Assembly: GCA_003344405.1 (NCBI GenBank)
Contig: NOWV01000041.1
Location: forward strand, 372,001 to 436,000
DNA length: 64,000 nt
Direction: 5' to 3'
Source: Trichoplax sp. H2
Lineage: Eukaryota > Placozoa > Uniplacotomia > Trichoplacea
This document shows positions 24,101-36,481 of this stretch, piece after piece; positions within the stretch are counted from its first letter, which is position 1; each line of letters begins with the position of its first letter. The position numbers and the translations under genes are program-made. A model generated the notes under the pieces. That model saw only the letters and a list, made by a program, of their open reading frames with translations, searched no databases and was not told the origin of the DNA.

Positions 24101-26029
24101 CTATATGAGTTTCTTCACTAAATTTGTCATCAAAAAATTACTTCCTTTTGATCTGATACTATTAATAATTCTTGTTCCTTAAGGTCAAAACAATCGTCGT
24201 TCTACTTCGCATACTGTCTAAAATTGTTGTAAATCAAATTTTTTGTTGTTTATTTTGGTGTAATATAAATTACAATTTTCTTATATATGTTGCTTTCACA
24301 TTATGATACGTCATATTCGATTTTGAATAGATAGTTTAAATTTTATTTTCATGGGCGGTATAACAGATTTTGATGAATTAAAACTGAATATTTAAAAATA
24401 CTAGTATATTACCAAGTATCAACTGTATGAATTATAACTAATTTTAAGGTTAACGTTTCGATAGACTGCATGCAAAGTAAGTGCTATTATTCAACATTTC
24501 CTATTTACCGCTGCCTTCACATGGATGCTGGTAGAAGGTCTCCACCTTTACTTATTAATGGTCAAAGTTTTTACTTCGGGACGCAGTAAAACGTTCCTAT
24601 ACGTGTTCGTCGGTTGGGGTATGTTATAAGTACTATATGATCTATCTACATATAAATGTCGACCTAGCTAGCTTATTTAAACTTAAGTTTACTCACTAAG
24701 AGCTCTATGATAAATTACTAAAGTAGTTTTGCAATGGATTCGATCAGCTGATATTTTTCATTTCGATGTTTTCTTAACAGAAAATTTCATTTTAATCATT
24801 TAAAACTAATTCAGGCATTCCAGTAATTATAGTCGCAACATCTATAGCCATTCGCTTTAATGATTATGGCTCCAATCGAATGTAAGATAAATCAATATGT
24901 ATTCTCAATCAAAGATAGGGATTAAATATAGTATACGCTCAAACTACCTCTACGCTTCATGATCTGTTGATTTAGCTGCTGGTTATCGATAAAAAATGGA
25001 TTGATATGGGCTTTTGTTGGGCCTGTAATTGCTATCATAACGGTAATTAAATCGAATGACAACTTCTTGAGTCATTTATTTTTGTTTACATCGTAAATGA
25101 GGCACCATTGAACGCAAATTTTTTTATCTATATTTAACTTTTCTGCAGATCAATTTTGTGATATTTATCCTAGTTGCCAGAATAATATGTCGGTCTTCAT
25201 CTCCCGTTGCAATTGAGCAGAAAACAGCCGATTTTGCGACTATTAAGTAGTTTTTCAAGTCAATTTCACATAGAATAATTATTTGGAAGAATACAATTCC
25301 TTTTATAAAGAAAATGATACCATATTATCGATATATAGGTCAACTTTGCGAGGTGCCGTCATACTGGTTCCAATCCTTGGATTAACGTGGATTTTCGGTG
25401 TACTTACCATTAATGAGCAGACGCTATTCTTTGATTATATCTTCGTAATAACTAACTCACTTCAGGTAATCACAGCGCTTTTATCAAATCAAATCTATAT
25501 AAATAAGGCTAAATCTGTAGACGGTGCTCTATTATTCATAATAGCTCCTCCCTCCCTATAGTTTGATATCTTGTAACTTCTTTATTTATGAACTATCATT
25601 ATGTTAATTTCTAATAGAACTGATGTAATCAGTAATCTATATAACTTGCATCTTTCAGGGCTTCTTCATCTTTCTGTTTCATTGCGCCTTAAACAGCGAG
25701 GTTATCTTATTATATTGCTTTTATGGCGTCGTTTAATTTCAGTTTATCTTTTTTACGTAGATTCTTCTTATATTAGATCGCCTTTTGATTATTACATTGA
25801 ATACTGTTGCATATCCGTAAAAAGGGCAAATAAACGTCTTTCATTCTATAAATTTCAGGTTCAAAATGCATTAAAAAACAGAATTGGACAATATGATGCT
25901 GTCAAGCAGTTAAATAATAGCCCTCAAAATAATTCAAACGGCAAGCAAGGGAAAAATACCGGCAATAACGTGGTAATTAAGTCGTACTTAGCACTAGTAC
26001 ATGTTAAATGTTTTAGAGCTAAGGAATAA
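21154..26029 (+). CDS. Adhesion GPCR (family B2): GAIN domain, GPS, 7TM, tail
   Basis: Fifteen exons join with consistent phases: 21154-21321, 21442-21510, 21666-21771, 22343-22441, 22874-22995, 23147-23199, 23331-23442, 23554-23648, 23766-23868, 24465-24618, 24815-24881, 24976-25042, 25149-25246, 25339-25465 and 25659-25700. A tail exon, 25859-26029, ends at TAA. Exons 1-5 give the GAIN domain. The GPS reads CSYWNF...NWSTSGC...CRCNHLTHFAALM, with the autoproteolysis triplet HLT intact. Seven helices follow: TM1 from ILGTIGIAG, TM2 HKNLCLALLLA, TM3 FTWMLVEGLHLYLLMV, TM4 IPVIIVATSIAI, a CWLS extracellular cysteine, TM5 GLIWAFVGPV, TM6 LVPILGLTWIFG and TM7 GFFIFLFHCALNSE. All are standard for latrophilin-like receptors, which couple adhesion and tethered-agonist activation to G proteins. 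The tail is short and Asn/Gln-rich. The receptor probably begins with the lectin exon at 18891, with one or more linking exons not located (phase 1 must become phase 0). Confidence 0.92.
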
Positions 26030-29000
26030 TAAAAGTAAAAGTATTTCATTTATGTACACTCTCGAGTGCTTCGTCGTAATTAATACAGTTAAATTCAATT
26101 CATTATTTGTAATTATACTAAAAATTAGCACAGTTTAAGATATTTATTAATTACTAATTCAGAAATTAATTTTAGTTCTTAGTACATATGCTAGTCATTG
26201 GGTAGCATTTTACCTTTCGTCTATCATTGATTAAAAAATGAAGATTTTTGTATTTTAATGAATTTAGGAATCATGGAATGGACATCATTCGAGTACACTC
26301 AATAAATTTAAATCAGAATTTTATCAAAATAATACCGGTAATCATGATGACTTAGTAGTCGTAAGAAAATCATTTGAAAGTAAATCTTAGATCGGTTCAT
26401 TAAAAGTAACTGCTTTAGGCACCGTAAATGGGCTGTAATAGCCATATTTTGAGTATAGTTAGCCTATCGATTAATAAAAGGTATGGCAACAGCGTTTGAA
26501 GATGAAGAATTACTTCTAAAAATCTAAGCTTCTACTAGCATATTCTGAAATAGCTTGTGGATATTAAAGGTGAATAGACCCTGAGGCTATGCAAGGTATT
26601 CTGTTAAGCTGAATAAGGCTTTGAGAGTATCAACAAACAAGTTCGCAAAGATAACTGTTGTACTGATAAAATAGGTTCACAAACTGAAATGAAGCGTTAT
26701 CAGATTCGAATTAATTTTTCCATTAGATTAATAAATGCTGTAATTATTGATAACATTTTTTCCATCAGTAAGTAATCGAATAACCTTTTTTCATGGTTAT
26801 GAATTCGGTTTCGTGCACAAACATTATTGCCACCCCCACCCCTATCGTGAACTTTTTCACTATTATCAATTTACTAAAATCGTGAGATTTTGTATCGTAA
26901 GTGATTACTACAATTGTTATTGTAACTACAGTGATTCATTCCTTCTGCCTTAATTAATTTCATTAAATTACCGTACCATGATAGTAAACTTTAATATTTG
27001 TGAACAATCTTAAGACAATCACTTGTTCATAAAGATAAAATTAATATACTACTAATAATAAACGCAAACATTGCCTATACGTAACACCACGAAGGTATTA
27101 CTTTAGAAATAGCTTACAGATAAAATTACGCGAGAAATTTTTGCCTATGATGTATTATAACTTTAATTTTGATATTAATTAAATATTAAATGATGAAATA
27201 AAGAAGATAAGATAAAAATACTAGTAAATTAAAGTACTGTACGTGGGTATTGATTATATGATACTCTGTTCCACCAGAATGATTACGCTCATTCATATCT
27301 AGAAATTTATTAAACCTTTGAGCGAAATTAAAAGCGATTTTCGAATAAACACTATCCTATATATTTAAGGATAGGCATCAAAAGTGTGAATTAAATGTGG
27401 GAGATAAAAGCTTTGATTTATGGTCTTCAAGCGCTTCGATAAAGTCCGTCTAATAATTAATTAAAATTTTCATTTGTTATGGATTGCGAATTAACATATA
27501 ATTTTTAGTCGTTCTTATAACCATAAATTTATAGTAAAGAACGCTACCCATAATTTCTACATAGTCAGGTTAGTGGCATTTTAATAAGGTGAATGATAGA
27601 TGTCTTTACTAAATAGCGAGCCTTTATGAAATTTAGTAAATTGGAATTTAGATAATTTGCGAGCATATATAAGCAAAGATATAGGGTGCAAGCATATAAA
27701 ACATCGCTGCTGTATTGTAATGAAAATTATATCTATATAAATAGTGTTAAAATAATGTAATTCGATTTCTTTTGCCTTCTAAGTTAGCTTATTGAATGTA
27801 TTTAAACAACCTATTCACGACTAATTTTTTGTTTATAATGCTGGATTTTTAAGGCTTTGTTAATCTAACTATTATAGTGCAAAATTTATGATTGTCACAG
27901 GATTAATTAACCGCGATATATACCAGTATTACATTACCGACCTAAAGCTATGCACTGAACGTTCTCTAACTTCTGTCTTTGCCTTTAAAAAATTCCAGTT
28001 CAATTAATGATTCGTGGATTCTTTATCTAGTTCTTGTTGATATAATCGATGCAGAATGTACACGTACAAAAAATCAAGCAGAAATCATTAATCAAGTGTA
28101 ATCAAGCATGAAACTATTATTCTAGTTATTGACTAAATAAATTTCAACTTACCCAAACACGTACCGGATACGCAATGTGCCAAGTTATATTCAGGCGATC
28201 GATTTGCTCATCCTAGACATGTAACGAAAATCTTTCATTAGTCTTATCGAAAGATAATCTTGGAAGAATGAGTCATTTTGGTAAACTAACTTAGCTAACA
28301 TAGGGATAACGTATCACTTACTATTCTTGAATTTCTTTACTGTTTTAATCAAGGCGATTTTAGATAGAATTGTAGCTTCAAGGTCCATCGGAGTTATGAC
28401 CATAACAGTTCGCAAATTCTTTCAATAACAGATGGTAGTTGTAACGAAATAGCAATCTCATGGTCATGGTAAGCTCTATTTCACTAGTATGTACGCATGT
28501 ACATTGTACATGTAGCATCTAAACAATATCTAGAAATTATTTTGTTTTTAGCTAATCTGATATTGATTATAATTACTGTATAAAGTTTTCCTAGGCCTAA
28601 GAATTTGATAATCCATTGATATTTGGATAAAGTAGTTGGTAAAATGGCATGCCATCCATCAGCAGCTTACTTAACGTCAGTATTTGGTTTCATGAAGAGT
28701 AACAGATATTTTTAATAGTGCGAAAAGGATACGCCAGCACCTAGCAGTTTAAATTGTTTACTAGTTAAAATTACAGTGCCTAATCTTCCTGCGAACATTC
28801 GATGAAATAATATAATTGTCTTACTTTGACTAGTTGAGCACGTTATTATTATTTTATCTGAATAGCGTAGGCATAATATAAAAGATACCGATTGGCGGCA
28901 AGTTAAGAAGCGTCTTGAATGAAAAGCCGACTAATGACTTCCTTTCAATAACATTTCTCATCATATCCTATTTTCGAAATCTATTTTAATCAATCGGCAA

Positions 29001-29095
29001 GGCTTCAGCCATTTCTTTCTGAAGCTCGAATATCAATTTTTACAAGTCTTTGGCTACTGCTAGAATATAAACTTCTAGCATAGTTATCAATCCGT
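26030..29095. other. Intergenic, no gene recognised
   Basis: AATAAA overlaps the adhesion GPCR stop region at about 26028-26033. Beyond it are 3 kb of AT-rich sequence. The stretch 26460-26640 is somewhat richer in G+C but without an open frame, perhaps an old repeat. Confidence 0.45.
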
Positions 29096-29494
29096 ATTTT
29101 CTTGTTATTCGATAATTATTTTGATATTTACAAGCGACTTGAATTCGGCGTATCCGTTACAATTGGCAAAAGTTAGAAATAAATAAACTTTGCCTATATC
29201 TATAATTTCCCTTAAAGTTCGATAAATGGAAACAATAAGCAGCAGTGAAGGGTGCAATACTTGCAACATGCTTTAATTCTGTAATTTAGGAACTTTATCA
29301 CTAATCTCATTCTAATTTTATGGACATCTCAAAACATCTAAACTGAGCATTTTCTCATTCTATTAAATTCTCAAACAACTTAACACCATATAGTGACATC
29401 AGTACTTTAACTTATGAATTTTTTACTTCATAGTAACAATGTCTTTCAATAGTGAAATTCTTAAGTAATTTATCGCTGTTTAGTGACTTGTGAT
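29096..29494. repeat. Duplicated block flanking a gap (copy 1)
   Basis: Almost identical to 29837-30242; differences are a few substitutions and a 6-7 base indel near 29127. This again looks like two alleles retained around a scaffold gap. Confidence 0.85.
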
Positions 29495-29816
29495 TGTCAC
29501 AAAACAGCTTTCGTGAACGTACCTAAACTAGTCTATCTACTCTTATGGTTCTCCGACTAACTCCGGAGATCCTCAGTAAGGGAAAACTAACTTATTCCTA
29601 TACTATAGTAATCAAGTCAAACGATAGGTTTTAGGTTAATAAAGATCTTTATTACTAGCTTGCTTACGCTTGTACCAGCGTACCCTACGTTAGCCTCAGT
29701 GGAACTCAGACTAAAAAGTAATGATCAAGCTTATATACAGTTTCATATATCACACAAATAAGATCGGTACTAATCTTTCACATTAAATTATAGAATGTGC
29801 AATACAGATCCATACA
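29495..29816. mobile_element. Element with TGTCACAAAACAGC end, cut by a gap
   Basis: Directly after the duplicated block the sequence becomes TGTCACAAAACAGCTTTCGTGA, the same end as the elements at 17180, 38259 and (inverted) 50617. The second allele lacks it at this point. The right end is lost in the N run; a TATATCACA motif at about 29746-29755 may be near it. Confidence 0.5.
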
Positions 29817-29836
29817 NNNNNNNNNNNNNNNNNNNN
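29817..29836. other. Assembly gap (20 N)
   Basis: Twenty ambiguous bases of nominal size. Confidence 1.
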
Positions 29837-30242
29837 ATTTTCTTGTTATTCGATAATTATTTTGATATTTTCTATTTACAAGCGACTTGAATTCGGCGTA
29901 TCCGTCACAATTGGCAAAAGTTAGAAATAAATAAACTTTGCCTATATCTATAATTTCCCTTAAAGTTCGATAAATGGAAACAATAAATAGCAGCGAAGGG
30001 TGCAATACTTGCAACATGCTTTAATTCTGTAATTTAGGAACTTTATCACTAATCTCATTCTAATTTTATGGACATCTCAAAACATCTAAACTGAGCATTT
30101 TCTCATTCTATTAAATTCTCAAACAATTTAATACCATATAGTGACATCAGTACTTTAACTTATGAATTTTTTACTTCATAGTAACAATGTCTTTCAATAG
30201 TGAAATTCTTAAGTAATTTATCGCTGTTTAGTGACTTGTGAT
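29837..30242. repeat. Duplicated block flanking a gap (copy 2)
   Basis: Second allele of 29096-29494. It diverges from copy 1 exactly where the TGTCACAAAAC element begins in copy 1. Confidence 0.85.
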
Positions 30243-30264
30243 AAAATCCGATCACGAATGTTCT

Positions 30265-30664
30265 AATTAGAATTGCCAGTTTACTAGCAAAGCGATAGAT
30301 ATTGATGGATTTTTAGAATTGACTTTTATGTTTGTCTACTTTCCATCTGTTGCGGAGAATGTTATACGGAGAATTACCGTACTGATTTCATTCAATCAGG
30401 CTTAATAATGTATCAACACGATAGATAATCAAAATAGAGCTTTGCCGTTGTAATGTAACTTAGTAATTAGAATTGCCGGTTTACTAGCAAAGCGATAGAT
30501 ATTGATGGATTTTTAAAATTGACTTTTATGTTTGTCTACTTTCCATCTGTTGCGGAGAATATTATACGGAGAATTGCCGTACTGATTTCATTCAATCAGG
30601 CTTAATAATGCATCAGCACGATAGATAATCAAAATAGAGCTTTGCCGTTGTAATGTAACTTAGT
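30265..30664. repeat. Exact 200-bp tandem duplication
   Basis: Units 30265-30464 and 30465-30664, each from AATTAGAATTGCC to CTTAGTA, differ at only a handful of bases. They sit between TGTGATAAAATCCGATCACG (30236 on) and the related inverted end at 31205. Confidence 0.9.
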
Positions 30665-31205
30665 ATTGTGATTGTAGACTGTTAGCCATGTTTAGTATAA
30701 TGTACGGTAGATATTTATCCTAGGAGACGTTTGGTAGCCATAAATATGGACTGTAGTGGTATAGACTCTATGCTAGAGTACAGATGACTATATACTGTAC
30801 AATAAGGTGTTGCGTTACTAATAAGGTCATAGGTAAAAATAGAACTGTAAATCATATATTAGGATATGATTAATTCATTATACTTTGGCTGGTGTGAATA
30901 ATGTCTACGTAAATACTGTAGTCGCATCCATATCGGATTAATGATGGTCCGCAGTGGAATAGTGTTACTAAGAGTAATTTTACTATGTGTAAAATAAGGT
31001 AAAAGGTTGCCATGCGGATTGTAGCTGCGAATGCTACGAAAAGTCTAAAAGCATACAACTTTAGATTATTCTGTTAGTTCGCTAGGTCTATCAAATGGTA
31101 ATACTATCTGTTAAATGAGCACATTATCGTAAACCGTCAGCAAAGCGACGGGAGTTTGTATTAGTTTTTCTAAAATTTGGAATTTCGTGATTGGTATATA
31201 TCACA
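30648..31205 (-). mobile_element. MITE-like element family 2 (copy 1)
   Basis: Read on the minus strand it starts TGTGATATATACCAATCACG at 31205 and runs about 558 bp to ATTACAA. It matches the elements at 36482 and 45524 throughout. A second TGTGAT...CGATCACG end in opposite orientation at 30236 suggests a longer composite (30236-31205) carrying the 200-bp tandem repeat inside. A 62-codon frame without ATG (31058-30870) is open in this and both other copies. Confidence 0.75.
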
Positions 31206-33351
31206 GCCGTATACAGTAATCTTTTCACATATTGTACCGTAACTAACTGATCATTCATAAATGGAATTTCAGTTCTGTTAACCAGGTAATCGGGTTACAA
31301 TAGATAAAGAAGCCTATCTTGTAATGATATTCCGATATAAATAACGTAAAGTATAGTTGATGTGCTTTATGTTTCTATTTTGTTGCAAATGCTGTAATCG
31401 TTTTGTTATTATAATCATGCTGTAAAGTAGGTAAATTAATTTCCCCTTAATATAATAAAAGGAATATAGTAATTGCAAGTCTCCTGCAGTTGTTTGATAT
31501 TGCAATCGTGTTATGAAGCAGGTAAGTTAATTTTCTTTCAACCTAATAGGAGGAACATAGTTATTGCAAGTTCAAATTTTAAACTTTATTAATAATTCCA
31601 CAAATAATTCAACAATCTATAAGGTAGTATGTCTAATAGTGTAATGCCTCAGAACTATATCGGTTGTCATAGATTAGCTATATGGATATTGATATGATGG
31701 ACGCAAAATTTTTCTAGTTATTAGCATATCACGTATATATAGCATTCGCATTATCTTAACTTAGATCACTTTAACCAAATAATCTTGAACTAATCTTGGT
31801 ATAGATGAAAAGACATAATCGTCAATCTATAAACAGAAAGACTGGCATATATAATATTTTGTTTTAATACTGTCATATGCTAGTCATTTTGCATTTAGAA
31901 GTAACTAATTTGCTACTTAATGTTGGTTCCTAGACATTAATAAGTGAAGAGAGTTAGAAACAAAACATATCATGATTATTTAACTAAAGGAATAGCATAC
32001 AAATAATTCAACAATTAAATATTTCAATATCGGCTTTAAGTAGTTTGATGGAAGTACTATGAAGAGGTAAATATTAATATTATATCTATATAAGTAATCG
32101 TCAAAATTTGATTGCCATATAATGCATCATTTATTTATAAATATAATATTTAGAGATTCTTTGTAATATTAACTTTGGTGGTTACTTAATTATAATCTTT
32201 TTAATCAAGCTTAGAAATTGTATTATGAAATCAGTAGTGTTCTAAACGTTTCCTTTGGGCACGGCAACTTCTCATAGATCACATTTAAAACTTATTGGAT
32301 TAATAAGTCGACAGGATTTGAATAAACGCAAGTGAATATGACAGCCTCAGTTTTACGGTATTAACAGCTGGTTGGATCTAATATTAACATCACCGTAGTA
32401 ATATTTAAATTAGTAATGGAAATTGGAAATCCCCACAAGTTTGTTAAGGCTTGAAATAAATTCCTTCCTATTACTTTAAAAGCTCACGGTGGATCCATCT
32501 CCTAGTATCAGAGTATCGTTTGCTTCATTAAACGATCCTAGAATTCTTCCGTATATAACTTTTATACTAACTGATTATCTTGAAACGTTGTTAGTTCTAG
32601 AATTCAGTGGATTTGAATAGTTTATTATCCATGATCTAAGATTTAGACCTTGTTCAACTATGTCGACGAGAGGAGAATCGAATAGAATATTGAATTGGAT
32701 AATTTTAATTTTGCCTGTCTAGCCATTTAAACTTCCTGCCTACGGCATCAGCCGATACAAATTTGTCCGATTTGGCGGAGGAAATGATCAGTTTACATAC
32801 GATAAATATGTATAGTCGAAATCTCATAGTAACAAGTAGAAGTTTAAAGAATGTGATTGAACCAGCAAATTTTACTTTGCCTACACGAAACCTATAACAG
32901 ACATTTTGCTAAGGCGTTGCTAACATTTATATGTTTCCCTGCAGGTTAGAAAAATCGTCCAATCCGTGTGTATTTCTTTCATTTCTAGATTCTTGATATT
33001 TGTTACAAATTACTTTAACTCGAATACTTTCCACTGGATATTGCCTGAGGCAATGTTGTCTATTTATACCTAAACGATGGAAGTGATATTTATTATCCAT
33101 TGTTAAGATCTTTAAACAGGCAAAACTTATCGATGTATTTAGCCCAGTTATTTCTTCTCCTTTAATCTCATAACGGAGTTATATACTCGTATTACATTAA
33201 GCCTGCAGATTATATAAGATTAAGATTAATGAATTCGAATTAAAAAGGTCTAATAAAGTTCTCTATGCATAAAATGTTCTATATCGATAGATATAGTATT
33301 TAATAACGACATATGTGATGCACAATTTAAAACTACCACCACGACAAAACC
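31206..33351. other. Intergenic, no gene recognised
   Basis: Sequence motifs around 31380-31450 and 31500-31570 are a rough local repeat (CAGGTAAGTTAATTT / TAGGTAAATTAATTT, GCAAGT). Otherwise nothing is recognised. The 3' UTR of the GPCR on the minus strand should occupy the right end. Confidence 0.45.
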
Positions 33352-34407
33352 TTACAGATCAGTTAGAGTAGGCTTTTTTTTGCCTAATGGAAATGTTGAT
33401 GAAGATTTTGAAAAGCGACTATCAAAACTAGCTTTAGATAGAGACAACTGTGTTGATGATCTTGCTGATTTAATAGTTAATCTTTTGATATCATCACGCA
33501 TCTTTGTACTGAATAATCCATAAATAATAGGATTAACACAAGAATGCATGTTGATTATAAAACGTAATATAGCAGCTACAAAAACTGCACTTCGATAATC
33601 AATACCGATATTGGGGAATAAAACGATGACATAAAATATTTGATAGGGGAAGTAACAAAGAATAAAGAATACAGCCACTAAAGCAAGCATTTTAATGACT
33701 CGTTGCCGATGTGTAGCAGCAGCCTGTAATGTCTGATCTTCTATTAGCTTGTTAAAATGAGTGGCAATTTTGGCATGGCAAACGACTATAAATATTAAAG
33801 GGATAACGGATAAAATAACGAATAAACAGATGATATAAGTAGTACGATAGGTGTCTATAGGCCAGTCTTCTTGGCAGTAATCCAAGCCATCAAACGTATT
33901 GACTATTAAATGCATCCACTGAGGTATAACAACGCCAATGCTGATTAACCAAATCAGTAGGATTAACAAATTAATAGTAAATGATGACATACCTTGCCAA
34001 CGTTTACCAACAAGAGCTCGATAACGATCATAACTAATTAATGCTAATATTAGCATAGATACACGTAACCCTAAATGGCTCAAGCCAAAAGTAAGTTTGC
34101 ACATCAGCATTCCAAAGATGAAATGGCCCATTAATGTGGAGGCCACATAAAATGGCATAGTAACAGTTATCAGTAAATCAGCCAAGGATAGATTGAGTAA
34201 CAACTTATATATGTTAGATTTTTGAACTCCTCTATTAATGATTACAGCACATATGATACTATTGCCAATAAGGGAAAGTAAGCAAACAGCTCCATACAAA
34301 GCACTTAGAACCAGAATAAACACATTAGGCTTGTTATCAATGACCGTCTCAGCCGTTGCGTTCATAGATGGCCATGATGTTGTATAATTTTTAATAGAAC
34401 CTTCCAT
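33352..34407 (-). CDS. Intronless rhodopsin-class (class A) GPCR, peptide-receptor-like
   Basis: A single frame encodes seven helices. I start it at the Met at 34407 (MEGSIKNYTT), which gives a 351-aa protein with two N-glycosylation sequons (NYT, NAT) ahead of TM1. The frame is open further up to 34491, but that extension is hydrophobic and lacks sequons. Numbering from 34491: TM1 LIGNSII (N77), TM2 LSLADLLITV (D105), Cys131-Cys206 disulfide pair, DRY at 155-157, TM4 W181, TM5 P231, TM6 FILCYFPYQ (CYFP for the usual CWxP) and NPIIY at 320-324. The tail is Ser-rich (STQLSLS...SKSSSTF), suited to receptor-kinase phosphorylation. Overall layout resembles invertebrate neuropeptide receptors (galanin/allatostatin/NPY type), but the ligand cannot be named. 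Intronless class A receptors are common in placozoans and may arise by retroposition. Confidence 0.93.
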   Translation of the reverse strand: MEGSIKNYTTSWPSMNATAETVIDNKPNVFILVLSALYGAVCLLSLIGNSIICAVIINRGVQKSNIYKLLLNLSLADLLITVTMPFYVASTLMGHFIFGMLMCKLTFGLSHLGLRVSMLILALISYDRYRALVGKRWQGMSSFTINLLILLIWLISIGVVIPQWMHLIVNTFDGLDYCQEDWPIDTYRTTYIICLFVILSVIPLIFIVVCHAKIATHFNKLIEDQTLQAAATHRQRVIKMLALVAVFFILCYFPYQIFYVIVLFPNIGIDYRSAVFVAAILRFIINMHSCVNPIIYGLFSTKMRDDIKRLTIKSARSSTQLSLSKASFDSRFSKSSSTFPLGKKKPTLTDL

Positions 34408-35087
34408 GGCTATTTTAAAAATTAATTCAATAAGTAATATTAATAATTTGTGAATTAAAAGTGTATTAATAGCAAGTTCAGTAAAATTCAATAAAGAGCT
34501 AGGAAAAAGTACAGTAAATAATATGATAATAGCGTTATTAATATTGATATGATTTTAACTCGAAGTTTTACGCATAAACTTAGTTTAAATAAATTAAAAA
34601 GGATGATAACAGGAATCACAAGAAACATGGAAATTAAGAAATATCCAAAAAATTGAAGCATTAATTCACATCCCACAGTAACATAAATTTATCAATGAAG
34701 GATAATCGAGTAAGGTTGAGCAATTTAAGATACAAGAGTTTCAAATAATGAGCATGAGTAATTACCCCTTTATCCTAAATTGACCTGAAGATATGTTGAG
34801 TAATAGGTTATATTTAGTTTGAATGAATAAAGAATAGAAAGCTCATTTTGGCAGATGAATAAGTCAATTTCATTCTTTAAACTTCCTATAGACTTGAATC
34901 AAGCGTTTTACAGTAAACAACTTTGTTGACAAAAAAATCGACGGATTGATCTGTTAACTATTCATTTCTTTAAAATTAAAAAATGTACTTCTCTTATAGT
35001 TTCACTTAATTACAATTATTGTTTTTATTCTTTGGCCAAGATATTCAAAGTCTTTCAAGTTTAGAAAGGTAATAAAGTTCCCATTAG
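34408..35087. other. 5' flank of the GPCR gene
   Basis: It contains the minus-strand 5' UTR or promoter. A 62-codon hydrophobic frame at 34676-34488 has no support as a gene. Confidence 0.4.
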
Positions 35088-35905
35088 GAAGCTGGATTTA
35101 GTATCGTCAAAAATCCAGTTATCAATTACAGTATATCGGATTGATAAGCAACTTATAGTGTAAATAATATGTCATTAAAGTCGTCAGATTACACTTGGAT
35201 AATCTCTTATCAATAATTCCGCTAATAAAATTTAAAATAGTGAATAAGCAACGGTTCATTAGTTGTCAGTATGCTAGATAACATTATTTCAAACAGGGAT
35301 CACAAATATAGTTAAAAAAAGGCCCCTACTATTTAGTTATTCTCAACTGTCTAAAACTTCTTTCTAAATTAGATAGGCCGTTAATCTTCATATTTTTACG
35401 AAAGATAGTTCAATGCCTAATTAAGCCGATTTATATGGCCACTTTTATGAATTTTTGATCATATCCATATTAAACCCTATCTATTAAGTCTTTCATATTT
35501 GAAGTTGGATTTAGTATAGTTAAAAAGCCAGCTATCAATTACAATCTATCAGATTGATAGGCAATTTGTCGTTGTAACAATGTACTGTATCATCAAAGCC
35601 AACAGCATGGATAATTTCTAGTCATAATAATCTGCTAATTAAATCCCAAATAGCGGATAGGATTGAGTTTTGAGCTGTTAGTATACTAAATAAAATTATA
35701 CCAAACAGGGATCACAAGTATAGTTAAAGGTGGTTTTATTATTTAGTAATTCTTTCAACTATCTTAAACTTTCTAAATTAGGTAGGCCGTTAATCTTCAT
35801 GCTTTTTTTTTACGAAAGATAATTCAGGGCCTAATTAAGCCGAATATGCGACTGCTTCCATGAATTTTTGATCGTATCAGTATCGAACCTATCATTCAAT
35901 CAATA
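35088..35905. repeat. Diverged 413-bp tandem duplication
   Basis: Units starting GAAGCTGGATTTAGTAT (35088) and GAAGTTGGATTTAGTAT (35501) match through AATTACA..TATC, CAAACAGGGATCACAA, TAGGCCGTTAATCTTCAT and GAATTTTTGATC. They carry many substitutions and small indels, so the duplication is old. Confidence 0.85.
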
Positions 35906-36481
35906 CAAAAATCTTGGATAATCACAACAGAAATTTAGGAGATCTGCTATACAACATACCGTATCGATAACATTGTTTGCTATTACTATATAAAGAAGGA
36001 TTGAAGTTTTCTATTCGCAATTATCGCTCTCTGTAAGCAAATAGCGGAGGTTTTCAAAAGTTACGTTAACATCGATGATTAAATTCATACCGTACGCAGA
36101 ACGTACGGAATCAACAATAGGATTGTATGAAGCACTTGTCAAAAGTGGATCCCCCAATTTTTCTGATGCAATGGTGTGACTTACGGTAACTAAAGTAGTT
36201 TATAAATCCATAAGCGATCATTGAAAGGTACTGATCAAGTGTCATGTCTTTAATAAAGGAGAGTAATATTCATATAGAGTCTAACTCTTTCGAAAGGACA
36301 AACCCACGAAAAAATTGTATACCAATTAAACCTTACGTTTGTTACAAACTGCCAAGAATCTACGGGCTAATCAGTAATCGATCAATCAATGCAGGAAATG
36401 TGGTATGGACAGATAGATTATTCAATTATAATGTCAAATAAAATGCTTGATGATTATCAAATTTAGACCAGATCGGCTGTT
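35906..36481. other. Intergenic; short hairpin
   Basis: No gene. A perfect 7-bp stem CCGTACG...CGTACGG with a 5-base loop lies at 36090-36108. Confidence 0.5.

Noticed and set aside
29778-30017. 79-codon minus-strand frame
   Set aside because: It crosses the N gap and lies in the duplicated haplotype block.
34488-34676. Hydrophobic 62-codon frame upstream of the GPCR
   Set aside because: Not in frame with the receptor, no sequons or motifs, and typical of AT-rich DNA.
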